A program made the translations under genes and the position numbers. From Beta vulgaris subsp. vulgaris (Eukaryota > Streptophyta > Magnoliopsida > Caryophyllales > Amaranthaceae), in contig NC_079206.1 in the NCBI RefSeq assembly GCF_026745355.1, positions 19,264,238 to 19,328,237 on the forward strand: a DNA stretch of 64,000 nucleotides, given 5' to 3'. Positions within the stretch are counted from its first letter, which is position 1; every line of letters starts with the position of its first letter. The notes below the pieces were generated by a model, which ran no database searches, was not told the origin of the DNA, and saw nothing but the letters and a program-made list of their open reading frames with translations. This document shows, piece by piece, positions 45,690-64,000 of this stretch.

Positions 45690-47084
45690 AAACTACCAAT
45701 TTTACATTAACAAATCCACAATCAACATTTCACCTGGTTTTGTGCAAATCCATAATTAACGGCTCGCTTGAAAATTATCAAAAAAAAAAAAAAAAAAAAA
45801 CAGCTCACTTGAATTTCGACAATTTTTTGAAAATGTTTTAAAGGTCAACAAAATCAATGAACAGATGACACGTTACTAAAAATAAACGGTGGAGATTAAA
45901 TAATTGTAATACCTACAATAAACAATTTTATTGTAGCCACTTAAATAACATCCATTTTGAACGTATATAAAATGTTTTTCATAGGGAAAAAATATATACT
46001 CACCAGGTCTATAACTTTCAAAGGTAACCAACAACTCAACAAGTAAGGTTTACAATTGCTCCCAGCCAATGTTCAGGGAGACAAGGACGAACATCCCGCT
46101 ATCTAGCCCAAAATTTGTTTTTGACAGTCTGATCTGATGGAAGAGTAAGTAAGGACTCTTCAAAACTAATGAAAAGTAGTAAAGTACATGTCGTATCCAC
46201 TAAATCCAATATCCCTGGCGGGCAATGCAAATCTCCCCTGGTCAACTAGAAGATGGAAAAACAAAAGTACACCTACCCTATCACATAATCGCATCTCATT
46301 GCACCAAAAACAGAAAAAATGAAAAACATATTCACATCTAACCACTTTTTTTTTTTAATATTTATAATCATTAAAGATATAAGATATTCATTCTTTCGCA
46401 AATATTTTTCTTTAACCAAAAACTTGATATACGTGTTTGTTTGGTAATTCTACCTGGTAAGTAAATAGTAGTAGGCATTGATGCTGACATGAGTTTAAAT
46501 TAAAGCATAAATCTACTTAAAATATAAAATCCAAAATAAATACTCTAGCACTTAAGCTGACGATTCCGAGTCTAATAGTCAACGAAGAATAAGGGGAGAA
46601 AAAGTGGAAGGATTGAAATGGTCAATAAAACATGTGATGAATTTGTGCTACTGTGTGCCTCACATTACCATTTACCAGCAGTCCAGCATTAGTCCATTTA
46701 CAATAGTTGCTGACTTGCTGTAATGATTGTTCGAGGGCGTAATAATAATTTTAGTAAGCTGGTATAATATTTTGTTGTATAGCCAATGATTTTGGAATTA
46801 ATGAGCTGGTATTATTATTGTTAACATTAACTTGTTGTTGAGCCTGTGGATTTCCCACATAATTTAATAAGATAAAAATAATGTATAATTTGGCGATGAT
46901 ATTTGTTGATACAACATAAATCATACGGTAATTATAAGATTATGTCACTATAAAGTAAGAAGTCATCAGGTTTGAGACCTCTTATTATATGTAAATTTTT
47001 TAATCATATTCTAAAGGAATGTTACGTTAACATATGAATGTCATATTAAAAATAAAGCGACGCTACGACAACGTATGAATGTCA
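45690..47084. other. Gene-free AT-rich stretch
   Basis: No gene or defined repeat recognised. A run of 21 or more A occurs at about 45780-45801 and might be the tail of a retroposed sequence, but no head or duplication was found. Confidence 0.45.
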
Positions 47085-47086
47085 TA

Positions 47087-47287
47087 CTTCCTCCATTCCG
47101 TTTTAAATGAAACGAGGGGACTTTGCACGAGGATTTAGGAGAGTGGAGAGATACAGAGAAGGAAAAAGAGAGACCCATGTGATGAGCAGAGAGATAGAGA
47201 GAAAAGAATACCAAATAAAATAACATGTTATTTATTATGAAACGACCCAAAATGATAAGTGTTTAATTTATTTTAGAACGGATGAAG
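47087..47287. mobile_element. Stowaway MITE (Tc1/mariner)
   Basis: 201 bp with ends CTTCCTCCATTCCGTTTTAA and, reversed, CTTCATCCGTTCTAAAATAA, flanked by TA at 47085-47086 and 47288-47289. Confidence 0.85.
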
Positions 47288-47378
47288 TATTAAGAAATAG
47301 CATGCCACATCATTATATGAGGTGGAGTGACATGTGACGACTTATAATGTATAGATTTCATAGATATTAGCTAATAGT

Positions 47379-47700
47379 TTGTTCAGAGGGTGTTTGGTAT
47401 GAAAGACGTAAACGGAATGGAAAGGATTTGGATAAGGAGGAGAAATGGAAACAATAACCGTTACCTTTAATTGTTGTTTGGTATTCTAGTGGAATGAAAA
47501 CAATTGAGAGGATTATGATTGAGGAAGGAAACATGATTTGTTTCCACTAGTTTGATAAGGGTAACAAATGGGGGGATTATGTTTCCCCTTGGAAATGGTA
47601 TTTGTTACTTAACACTCATACCAAACAATTGGAAATGGAAACATGTATTTGAATCCGTTTCCTACATCAAAATTTCCCATACCAAACACCCTCTGAACAA
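47379..47700. mobile_element. MITE with perfect 23-bp terminal inverted repeats
   Basis: 322 bp. TTGTTCAGAGGGTGTTTGGT at the left is exactly complementary to the right end (…ACCAAACACCCTCTGAACAA). The interior is rich in GGAAATGG/GGAATGGAA motifs. The target duplication is not clear, so the superfamily is open (PIF/Harbinger-like by the GTTTGG terminus). Confidence 0.85.
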
Positions 47701-50233
47701 GTATCTCACGTAAGGTAAGCATCATTTTGCTTTTAAAAAATGCAATTCGGTAAGTGAGAGGGGAACTCTATAGGTAACAAGAAAAAAAAAACATTAAAGA
47801 AAAGCAACAACTAAACAAATAAGTCGTAAATGTTTGTATTTTTTCCTAAAAAGAATGAAATTATCATATTTATGTTATGAGATATTGTTTGTATTTTAAT
47901 AGTCCGTTAACAATTTTTCATTAGTATCCCACCCATGAACTATATAAATGAAGTATTTATGCATTCTCCCTCCCAATTGAAAAGTAAAACAGAGATGGTA
48001 GTAGGAGTAGTTAGCCAATGTTATTGAAACAAATATTTCTCACCCCATTATGCCCAAAAAGTATTGCATCTGTTTGTTGAAGAATTGGTAAGAAAACAAT
48101 TGCATAGACATGGAGGACTATGGGTGACTTAGCTAATACTACTACATTGACGTGTGAACAACTGAACATATATAGTTATATACTATATTTTTTAGATTGG
48201 TATAGGTGAAGAGAAAATTAACAGCACATTCATATATAGAAGTTGCAATTATATATAATAATCGATTTTTTTAACTTATATTTTTTTCCTCTTTTTTTTA
48301 TGTCGTTAAACTTTCAGCCACATCATTACAAATTTTAAAAACATTGTAAACTTTTTAACATGGTATCGTATCATGTAGGTCAGCAGATAAGAATCTCGTC
48401 AACGCACGATTTAGCGAAGAGTTGCAAGAATTTCAGCTTTCCTTTCACCTCTCAGTAGTTTTTTTTTTTCATTCACTTTGTTAAAATTTTGTAAGTTTTT
48501 CACATTGTCAAAAGAAAAACTTTCAACCGACGGAGATTTTCCACAATAGTTGTTATTTTTTTTAAAAAAAAAACATAGAAAAGCATAGTTCTTGATGTTT
48601 AAAAACAAACTGAAAATGTACCAAAAAAGCTAAATCAATTTATTATTCATGATAAATTTATAGAAGTAAGTATATAAATAAGTTGATTTTTTTTTTTTTG
48701 AAAGAATATAAATAAGTTGATTAGTGTATCATTATCTAATATTTTCCGAAACTTGTTGTTTTCATAATTTTGACAAAAGAATAACTTTATTATCATGAAC
48801 TATATTATGACCAGTTGACCACATTTATATTATTATCTCCATAATTAAATAAGAATCCACTTTTAAATTGTTAATAAGTAAACCTTTTTTTTTAAGGGTA
48901 ATAATAAGTAAAACTGAAGTAAAGGTTTTACTAGTTTCCAAGTTGTTCTGAGTGGACTTTGGAATTAATATAATAATACTTTCTCCATTTTTTTTAGCAA
49001 AAAACAAGAGAGAAATAAAATACTACAACCAAAAAATGTTGAGGTGTAAAAGAAATATTAAAAATTAAAATATCGTAGAAGAGAGAAAAATTGGATAGGT
49101 GGAAAGGTTTTGGGTGGATTATTAAAATGGGTGGTGGGATATATGAGTTAGAAAAGTGTAAAAAGCTAATATAATAGGATATCATATTATAAAAAGTAAA
49201 AATGTAACAAAATAAATAAAAATGACTAAAAAAAAAAAGGTAAGCTTCCCCTCCTTGAGGCATCCTCTGTCTGAATAACGTTGATCTTCAATTAGTCATT
49301 TAAAGGGTGAGTTTATCCCTCAGACTCAAATCCAAATTTCAGATTGTGCCACATTAGATTTCCGCTCATTTCAATTCTACAAACTTATTTCAAACTCATT
49401 CCAATTTTATACTTTATTTCTCATACTCTCTTCGACTCACTCCACACAAAAAAAGAACATTTTATTTTTTTACTGGCAAACAAAAAAGATCCTTTGTATG
49501 GCAAGAGTCTTTAGAAGAGTCTTGAATATCAAAACTCAACTCAAAACTCTATCCAAAATTTTACCCAAATATAGTTGAGTTTTGCCATAAGACTTCCCTC
49601 AAGACTTCCCATATTCTCAACCTAAGAGTTAGGAGAAATACAACGGAGTTTGAGTTCAACAGCCGAAATTTGGAAGGTTGAAGAGTTAGGAGAAGACCAT
49701 TAGAGGGTATTTATAGGATACATTTGACTTGATACAAGTCCTTCAATTAATTAGCATTAAAATTTAAAATAAAATGTATGTTGATTATTTTAAGTGCATA
49801 AGAAAAAGGTATTGTTAATATATGGAAAATTTAGCTCCAGGTTATGTTCCAAATAATTGTATTTTTCATTTATTAGTATATTAGTTTAAAATGATAATTT
49901 TAAATATTACTTGATCTAATGGTTAAAACTTTAGTTTATACTTTTGATCACGAAAAGTGCATTTTCTATTTTTTTTTTATTATATGTAGATTACATGGAG
50001 TTAAATACTCTCTGTAAAATCGCCACGTAACATTGTTACTTGTTTATGAATACTTTTTAATATATTAGTATAGATCTTAAAAGTACTAATGTACATAGAC
50101 AAAATAAGCTAAATTGATAATTGTAATATAAGAAACTGAAAAGATGATACCATTTTTTTGGAATAACACTTGGATTTTGTATAAACGAAGATTGAACAAT
50201 AAATAGTTGAACTATGCTTATTTTTATCATAAC
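47701..50233. other. Gene-free AT-rich stretch
   Basis: No gene or RNA recognised. A weak inverted similarity around AAGAGTCTT/AAGACTT (49500-49620) could be an old MITE. Confidence 0.45.
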
Positions 50234-50236
50234 TTA

Positions 50237-50435
50237 GGGTCTGTTCTCCCCAACTTATTTTCAGTTCAGTTTAGTTCAGTTCAGTTCAGCTCAGCTCAGC
50301 TCAGTTCAGTTCAGTTCAATTCAGTTTAAATCGGTTTAGTTAAGTTCAACTCAGCTCTGGACAATATTTTTACTCTCACATATCACTACTCATTTCAGTT
50401 CAGTTCAACTGTTTTATGCTGAAAAGAACATGTCC
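50237..50435. mobile_element. Tourist-like MITE with TTCAG repeats, copy 1
   Basis: 199 bp flanked by TTA at 50234-50236 and 50436-50438. Ends GGGTCTGTTCTCC and, reversed, GGACATGTTCTTTTC. The body is almost entirely TTCAG/CTCAG pentamers. The 3-bp TTA duplication points to PIF/Harbinger. Confidence 0.8.
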
Positions 50436-50929
50436 TTAAATGACCTTATGTTCATTGAATTTTTTCGTAAGTGGGTTTTCCAAACTTAATTTATTACTTT
50501 AATTAAATTGAGATGAACAAACCCAAAGTACAGAGTATATATGTTACAAGACATCCATACTAATCCATTACCTACTAAAAATCATAACCGCACCCGCTTC
50601 AATAATGGTGCATGAGGTGCAAAATCCACCAAAGTACTACACACCCACTACCACTAGCCATTCCTAGATAGGATCATTGGCGTAATCTTATGAATTCATA
50701 AAGAAAGCGTGAAACTTGATTTCTTAATATTGGAAAAAGAAATAATTCTAATTATTTTTTTTGATGCAAATATAATTCTAATTATTACTTATTCTATTCT
50801 TACATTATCATTATATACCCCTTGAACATACATCAAAGAAATGTAAAAAGCAGGAACATATGAAAGATAAGTGATTCCTTATAAATATGTAGTTTTTTTT
50901 TCATATTACTTGAAACGTTTTGACTTTTA

Positions 50930-51133
50930 GGATCTGTTCTCCCCAACTTATTTTCAGTTCAATTCAATTCAGTTCAGATCAGTTCAGCTCAATTTAGTTC
51001 AGATCAGTTCAGATCAATTCAGTTTAGTTCTGTTCAGCTCTTGGCAATACTTTTACTCTCACATATCACTATTCATTTCAGTTCAATTCAGTTCAGTTCA
51101 GTTCAGCTGTTTTATGCTGAAGAGAACAGACCC
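50930..51133. mobile_element. Tourist-like MITE with TTCAG repeats, copy 2
   Basis: 204 bp, same family as 50237-50435 and same orientation, sharing the CCCCAACTTATTTTCAG start and the CTGTTTTATGCTGAA end. Flanked by TTA (50927-50929) and TTG (51134-51136). Confidence 0.8.
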
Positions 51134-51145
51134 TTGCACTATTTA

Positions 51146-51367
51146 GATTCTGTTTTTTTAGACCGAGTTAAATAAAAATTCAATTGAGTTCAGACACATT
51201 CATTTTAGTTTAGTTCAGATCAAATCAGTTCAATTCATTTCAATTCAGTTAGTTTCCTCTCACAGTTTTCATTTATTCAGTTTAGTTCAGATCAATTCAT
51301 TTCAATTTAGACAAATTCATTTTAGTTCAGTTCAGTTTAGACTAATTCAGTCCAAAAGAACGGAGCC
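51146..51367. mobile_element. Tourist-like MITE with TTCAG repeats, diverged copy 3
   Basis: 222 bp flanked by TTA at 51143-51145 and 51368-51370. Ends GATTCTGTTTTTTTAGAC and, reversed, GGCTCCGTTCTTTTGGAC. The TTCAG body is present but the flanks differ from copies 1 and 2, so this is a sister subfamily. Confidence 0.75.
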
Positions 51368-52070
51368 TTATACACTTCATTTGACCGTATTGTATGAATC
51401 GTACATAAGAAAAAAACAAACTCATGTGGATTTTTGTTAGATTCACTTCGACATTAAATTTCATAATAGAGAATTTTATTTATTTATTGACTTATAGATA
51501 ACTAGAGATTTTTTTTTTTGTTGAAATTACACATCTGTAAAATTGTCAAAAGTAACATGTCAAATAATATGAAATCGAGAAAGTATAAAATAAAAATGTG
51601 CAAATTAGTAGGTGACCAAAGAACCACTATTAACAAACCTTGATTCCTTGAACATCTTTGCCATTGGAATTGTAAAAAAAAAACCTTGAACAAGATTCTA
51701 ACTCTTGCCATACTTTATACTTCCACAACATTAGGGGCATTACGGTCATTAAAATAGGTAGTGTACAAAACAAGGGGAAGAAGAAGATAGAGAAACGCGT
51801 TTCAATGGGTCGGCAAATGGGTTCGGTTTAACCACCTAACAACCACCCACTTTTTCAATTTTATTTTTTTAAATTTTTTATATTTGTTCTCTCTCCCATT
51901 CACACACTTCCATTTGTTCTCTAATTTGTATTTTCTCTAATCTTTCCTTTTAATCCAAAATTTCCTTCATCCTTAATCCTTTATTCCTTATTTCAGGAAA
52001 GTAATCCGGTATTATACCTCCATTAAAGGCAAACATTATTCCCCAATATAAAACTATAAATTATACTTCT
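51368..52070. other. Upstream region of the demethylase gene
   Basis: Gene-free. It includes the likely promoter of the JmjC gene. No TATA box or specific operator could be assigned with confidence. Confidence 0.5.
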
Positions 52071-52542
52071 CTCTCCTCTTTTCCGGTTTCCTTAGACCCT
52101 CTTTTTTTTCCCTTCTTATTTTTCTCTTCCCACTCTCTTTCTCTCTCCTCTTTCTCTCTTCTTCTACCGGATAACCTCCGTTCACCGGTTTCCAGCAACT
52201 TTCCCACCGGAAAAATTCTCCGTTCATCCTTCTCTCTCTCCTCCTCTTTTTTATTTTACTTCGTAATTTTTTTTAAAAAGGAAAAATATAACTCTCGGAT
52301 CTTCGCAAAATTTGCATGATTTTTTTTTTTTGAAATTTCTGGTTGTTAAGTAGAATGTGGTTAACATTGAAGAATTTGTTATCTAGGAATGTGGAGATCG
52401 TGATCTAGGGTTTGGTGGAATTTCGCTTTTCTGTCGAACTTTATTTTCCCTTTTTTTTAAAAAAATTTTAAAATTCAGTTTTCTGTGTTTTAATTCGGCG
52501 GAGAAGAAGACGGAGGCCAAGAGAAAATTATCGCGGAATGAG
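52071..52542 (+). promoter_or_regulatory. Pyrimidine-rich 5' leader of the demethylase gene
   Basis: CT-rich runs (CTCTCTCC, TTTCTCTC; about 52070-52250) of the kind common in plant 5' UTRs precede the start codon. An upstream ATG at 52539-52541 overlaps the main start region in another frame. After splicing it would give an 18-codon overlapping uORF. The transcription start is not visible. Confidence 0.5.
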
Positions 52543-60989
<8,447 letters not shown>

Positions 60990-61530
60990 CTCTTTAAACA
61001 AAAATCCAGAAACTGGAGACAGTTGATATTAGTTAGCCTGATGAGGTCTGACTTTCGCTAACTCTGAATTTCTCTAATGGGGTTCCTAACTACATTGAAA
61101 GTACTACATAATTTGATTTTTGGAAGCAGCAGAGGAATTAACCAACCATGCCTAGAAGAGACATGAAATTCTTTTGTGCAGGCCTTCAAAGTGGGGCATT
61201 TTGCACCAGTTCCTGTTATTAGGGGTTCTTTTGCCGGGGTGTTTTTCTGTCTTTGGCAGTAGAACCCTTTCTGCATTTGAAAACATAGAAAAGTGGGTTT
61301 AGTGGTTTTACTGTACATCTTTTTTCTTTTACACCCCTTTTATTTTGGTTAGCCAATTTTTCTGAGGACATTGGGCCATTTCCATAGTCTTCATATTTTA
61401 GGGTATTTTTTTCTTCTTTTAAATTTAAACATCAGTCTGCTGCTTCCCATGGTAGGGTTCTTTAAATTCTTTTGTAGCTCCAGGTGATTGTAACCTTTTG
61501 ACTACATTAATAAAAATGCAAAGAAAAGAT
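60990..61530 (+). terminator. 3' UTR and polyadenylation region of the demethylase gene
   Basis: Follows the TAA at 60987-60989. The T-rich region near 61320-61560 includes AATAAA (about 61509-61514), the best candidate poly(A) signal. The exact cleavage site is not visible. Confidence 0.55.
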
Positions 61531-61940
61531 CTCCTTTTCCCCCTTTTTTTCGCCATGTTGTTCTCTTTGTTATGCAGAGAAATTTTAAATTTTGGTGTGT
61601 AAATGTGAAGAATAAGAATTAGACATGAGACGATATCAAATAGAAATTTTTTAATGATTTCAATTCGTTTGAGAAAAAAGGAAAGGTAATGTCTATTCCT
61701 AAATATTAATTTGAATTTCCCGTGAATCTCAATCCAAAAATTAACAATTGCTGCAGTAAACAGTTATAAAATAGACGAAATCCAACATAATATTTCTTGT
61801 ACTGCATAATTTTGTTTACATGAATACATTAGTTTTGCTGTTTTTGCCTGACCGATACTGTAATATTCCTATTCATAACGTTTAAATTTGAATCCAATGT
61901 AAGAAATTTGACCCCAAATAGTTGGGAAAGAGATAAGAGT
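61531..61940. other. Intergenic stretch
   Basis: Nothing recognised between the demethylase 3' region and the SINE-like segment. Confidence 0.5.
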
Positions 61941-62070
61941 GAGGGATAGCTTAGTTGGTTAAAGCTTCCCACCCGATTTTAGGGGATTCTGGATTCGATT
62001 GTTCATCACTTGTCATTGTGGCCATTTACACACACAAAAATAATAGTCTTGATAGTGTATTGTGTATAAA
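61941..62070 (+). mobile_element. tRNA-derived SINE, probable
   Basis: A-box-like GATAGCTTAGTTGGTTAAAG (61945-61964) and B-box-like CTGGATTCGATTG (61989-62001) at tRNA-like spacing. It lacks a full tRNA fold and is followed by non-tRNA sequence, so a SINE head is more likely than a tRNA gene. The 3' end was not found. Confidence 0.6.
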
Positions 62071-62995
62071 GTTTAGAAAATTAGATCTGGTCTCATTCAT
62101 TACTCTATTCCTATATTATGGTATGCGATTCACGCCAGACAAGACACAATATTATTCATATTGCTGGGCTGTTCACATTGCTGATGGGTCTTTAGGCCCT
62201 TTTTGGGGTGAGTTGAAATGTAGTGAGCTAAACTGAATTGGATCAAAATTATGATAAGACATTAATTGAACTGAATAAAATCTGTGTCCAAAAAAACCTG
62301 AGTCTTGATGATTTTGCATTATTTATTGGGCTAAGAGAGTCCAAATTACATGACTCTACTCTTATCCTATTGTCTTAAAAGTTATAACTACCGTCCATTT
62401 GAGCTAGGCGGTGAACAAACATTATCATCTTGATGAAAGAAAGTTAAAGGAGATTGAATGAAAGGAATTCACAACCGCTAAAGAGTCATCAATGATCATT
62501 CAAACACATCCACCTTCCTTGCTCACGCCATTCAATAACTTCAAAGCAGCTGATTCCTTCACTCATTTGCCTGGGTAATCTACATTGCTTCCCTTGATGC
62601 CATTGCCTCTGCCATTTTTGCACTCTCTATAAGTGTCTGAGCTTCAGCCGAACAACGTAGCTCGATATAATAGATGGAGGGGGAGACTTAAAGACCTCTT
62701 AAACCAGTTTTACCATCATTCTCTTTTCTAAAACTTTATAGTGTGTGTAGTATATTAAACACCCCCATATCAATATAATATCATAGAAGACATACAATCA
62801 CTTCCCAAACCTTCAACAGCTGAGCATCTACAAAGAAACAATTAAGTTTGTACATTGAATAGCAAATGTTGGGGTGAAACTTGTAAAAACTCTGCTCGAT
62901 ATTTAATCCTTGTAAACGATGCATTAGAAGAAGCTATCCAAAATCTCTTTTTGTCCTTATCTTGATAAAATATATTCTATATAATATACTCCTAT
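62071..62995. other. Intergenic stretch
   Basis: Gene-free. A segment near 62195-62260 (GGCCCTTTTTGGGGTGAG, then GAGCTAAACTGAATTGG) faintly resembles the reverse of the TTCAG MITE family. Part of 62580-62700 could be decayed copia sequence, but no motif is convincing. Confidence 0.4.
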
Positions 62996-64000
62996 CTAAA
63001 AGGAGTTTTCTTTTATAGCAGTTAGATAAAGTAAAAATCCAATCATACCTCTGTATTTTTTCTGATCCACAACTTTACCACTTTGATCCTTATCCAACAT
63101 TGTTCCTATTCCTATAGGAGTATGGTTGGTCTTTGCTTGTTGAAGTCCATACTTCTTTAATAATTCCTTCACATATTTTGCTGATGGATCATTCATTGTT
63201 CCTCTTTCAGTTTACTTAATTTGCAAACCAAGAAAGAAGTTCAACTCCCCCATCATGCTCATCTTAAATTCAATATTCATTAGATCAGCAAATTCCTTAC
63301 AAAGAGATTCGTTAGTAGCACCAAAGATTATATCGTCTACATACATCTGTACTACTAGAATGTCTGTTCCTTTAGATCGAAGGAACATGGTCCTATCAAC
63401 TTTAGCTCTTATAAACTCATGTGAAAGTAATAATTTTGAAAGTCTTTCATACCAAGATCTAGGAGCTTGTTTCAGCCTATAAAGAGCTTTATCTAGCTTA
63501 TAGACTTGGTTTGGAAAATATGGGTTTTCAAATCCGGGAGGTTGTTCCACATAGACGTCTTCCATTAAATATTCATTTAAGAAAGCACATTTAACGTCCA
63601 TTTGGTACAACCTAAACCCCATAAATGCAACAAATGCAATCAAAATTCTAATAACTTCTATTCAAGCAACAAGAGCAAAGGTTTCATTGAAATTAATACC
63701 TTCTTGTTGATTATACCCTTTAGCCACAAGTTTGACTTTGTTCTTTATGATTGTTCCATGCTCATCTAGCTTGTTCTTGAAGACCCATTTCAGTCCAATC
63801 ACCTTTTGGTTCTTAGGCTTGGTCTCAAGATGCCAGACCTTGTTCCTCTGGAACTCATTCAGTTCCTCTTGCATGGCATTTATCCAGTCAGACTCTAGTA
63901 AGAATGCACATAAGTTTTTGATCTGGGATCTTATCTGAGTTCCCTTCTCAATATCACTTATGATCAACTTCAGTGGATGGGAGTCTAGGTGGTTCCAAGG
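62996..64000 (-). pseudogene. Sirevirus-like copia reverse transcriptase fragment
   Basis: Minus-strand pol fragment that continues past the right edge. Read leftwards: IRSQIKNLCAFLLESDWINAMQEELNEF (in blocks), VIGLKWVFKNK, LVAKGYNQQEGI and ETFA, then a stop near 63660. Next comes YQMDVKCAFLNEYLMEDVYV, LKQAPRSWYERL and the catalytic QMYVDDIIFGAT (near 63340), FFLGLQIK, a stop near 63209, and KYVKELLKKYGL. Sequence similarity ends around GFLLYLTA (63020), before RNase H, so the 3' end is truncated. There are at least two stops and no LTR here. The RSQIKNLCAF wording suggests the SIRE lineage. Confidence 0.88.

Noticed and set aside
48960..49265. CTTTCTCCATT sequence resembling a Stowaway left end
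   Set aside because: No matching right end or TA duplication was found.
61941..62010. Possible genuine tRNA gene
   Set aside because: The A- and B-box matches are imperfect and the acceptor and anticodon stems do not pair convincingly; a SINE head is the better reading.

Overview
This is a transposon-dominated stretch of a eudicot plant nuclear genome. The evidence is AT-rich spliced genes with GT-AG introns, plant-type Ty1/copia and Ty3/gypsy elements, an L1-type LINE, tRNA-derived SINEs and many MITEs. Nothing prokaryotic is present. The exact species cannot be read from the sequence; a Caryophyllales plant is only a guess.

Layout. 1-3150 is the 3' part of a decayed copia element ending in a 620-bp LTR. 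3151-9000 is gene-free and holds two small hAT-type MITEs with different subterminal motifs (one inside a SINE), a foldback element, a terminal-inverted-repeat MITE, a reverse-strand SINE and a Stowaway-like element. 9007-22156 is a short-LTR copia element that received a complete 9.2-kb chromodomain-type gypsy element (11544-20732); both have target-site duplications. 22160-24260 is intergenic. 24270-29690 is a putative small spliced gene whose last coding exon is split by a near full-length LINE (24708-29538). 30150-37150 is a minus-strand copia relic apparently invaded by a gypsy element with an unusually long LTR of about 3.8 kb. 38640-40300 is a LINE relic split by a 1.1-kb hAT derivative. 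About 41100-44540 is a minus-strand Tat-lineage gypsy fragment with an extra antisense reading frame. 44584-51370 is MITE-rich intergenic DNA. 62990-64000 is a minus-strand Sirevirus-like copia fragment.

The one confident host gene is a JmjN-JmjC-C5HC2 histone lysine demethylase of the JMJ13/JMJ706 type. Eleven coding exons between 52543 and 60989 give 858 codons with consistent splice phases. Its start codon is the last three bases of exon 1 and is followed by a 2-kb intron that contains a reversed fragment of plastid rpoB DNA (a NUPT). A Stowaway MITE lies in intron 10.

No new cellular system was found. The most useful observations are the antisense ORF in the Tat element, the plastid DNA in the demethylase intron, the LINE-split small gene, and LTR pairs that differ mainly by single-base indels, which points to residual assembly errors in repeats.
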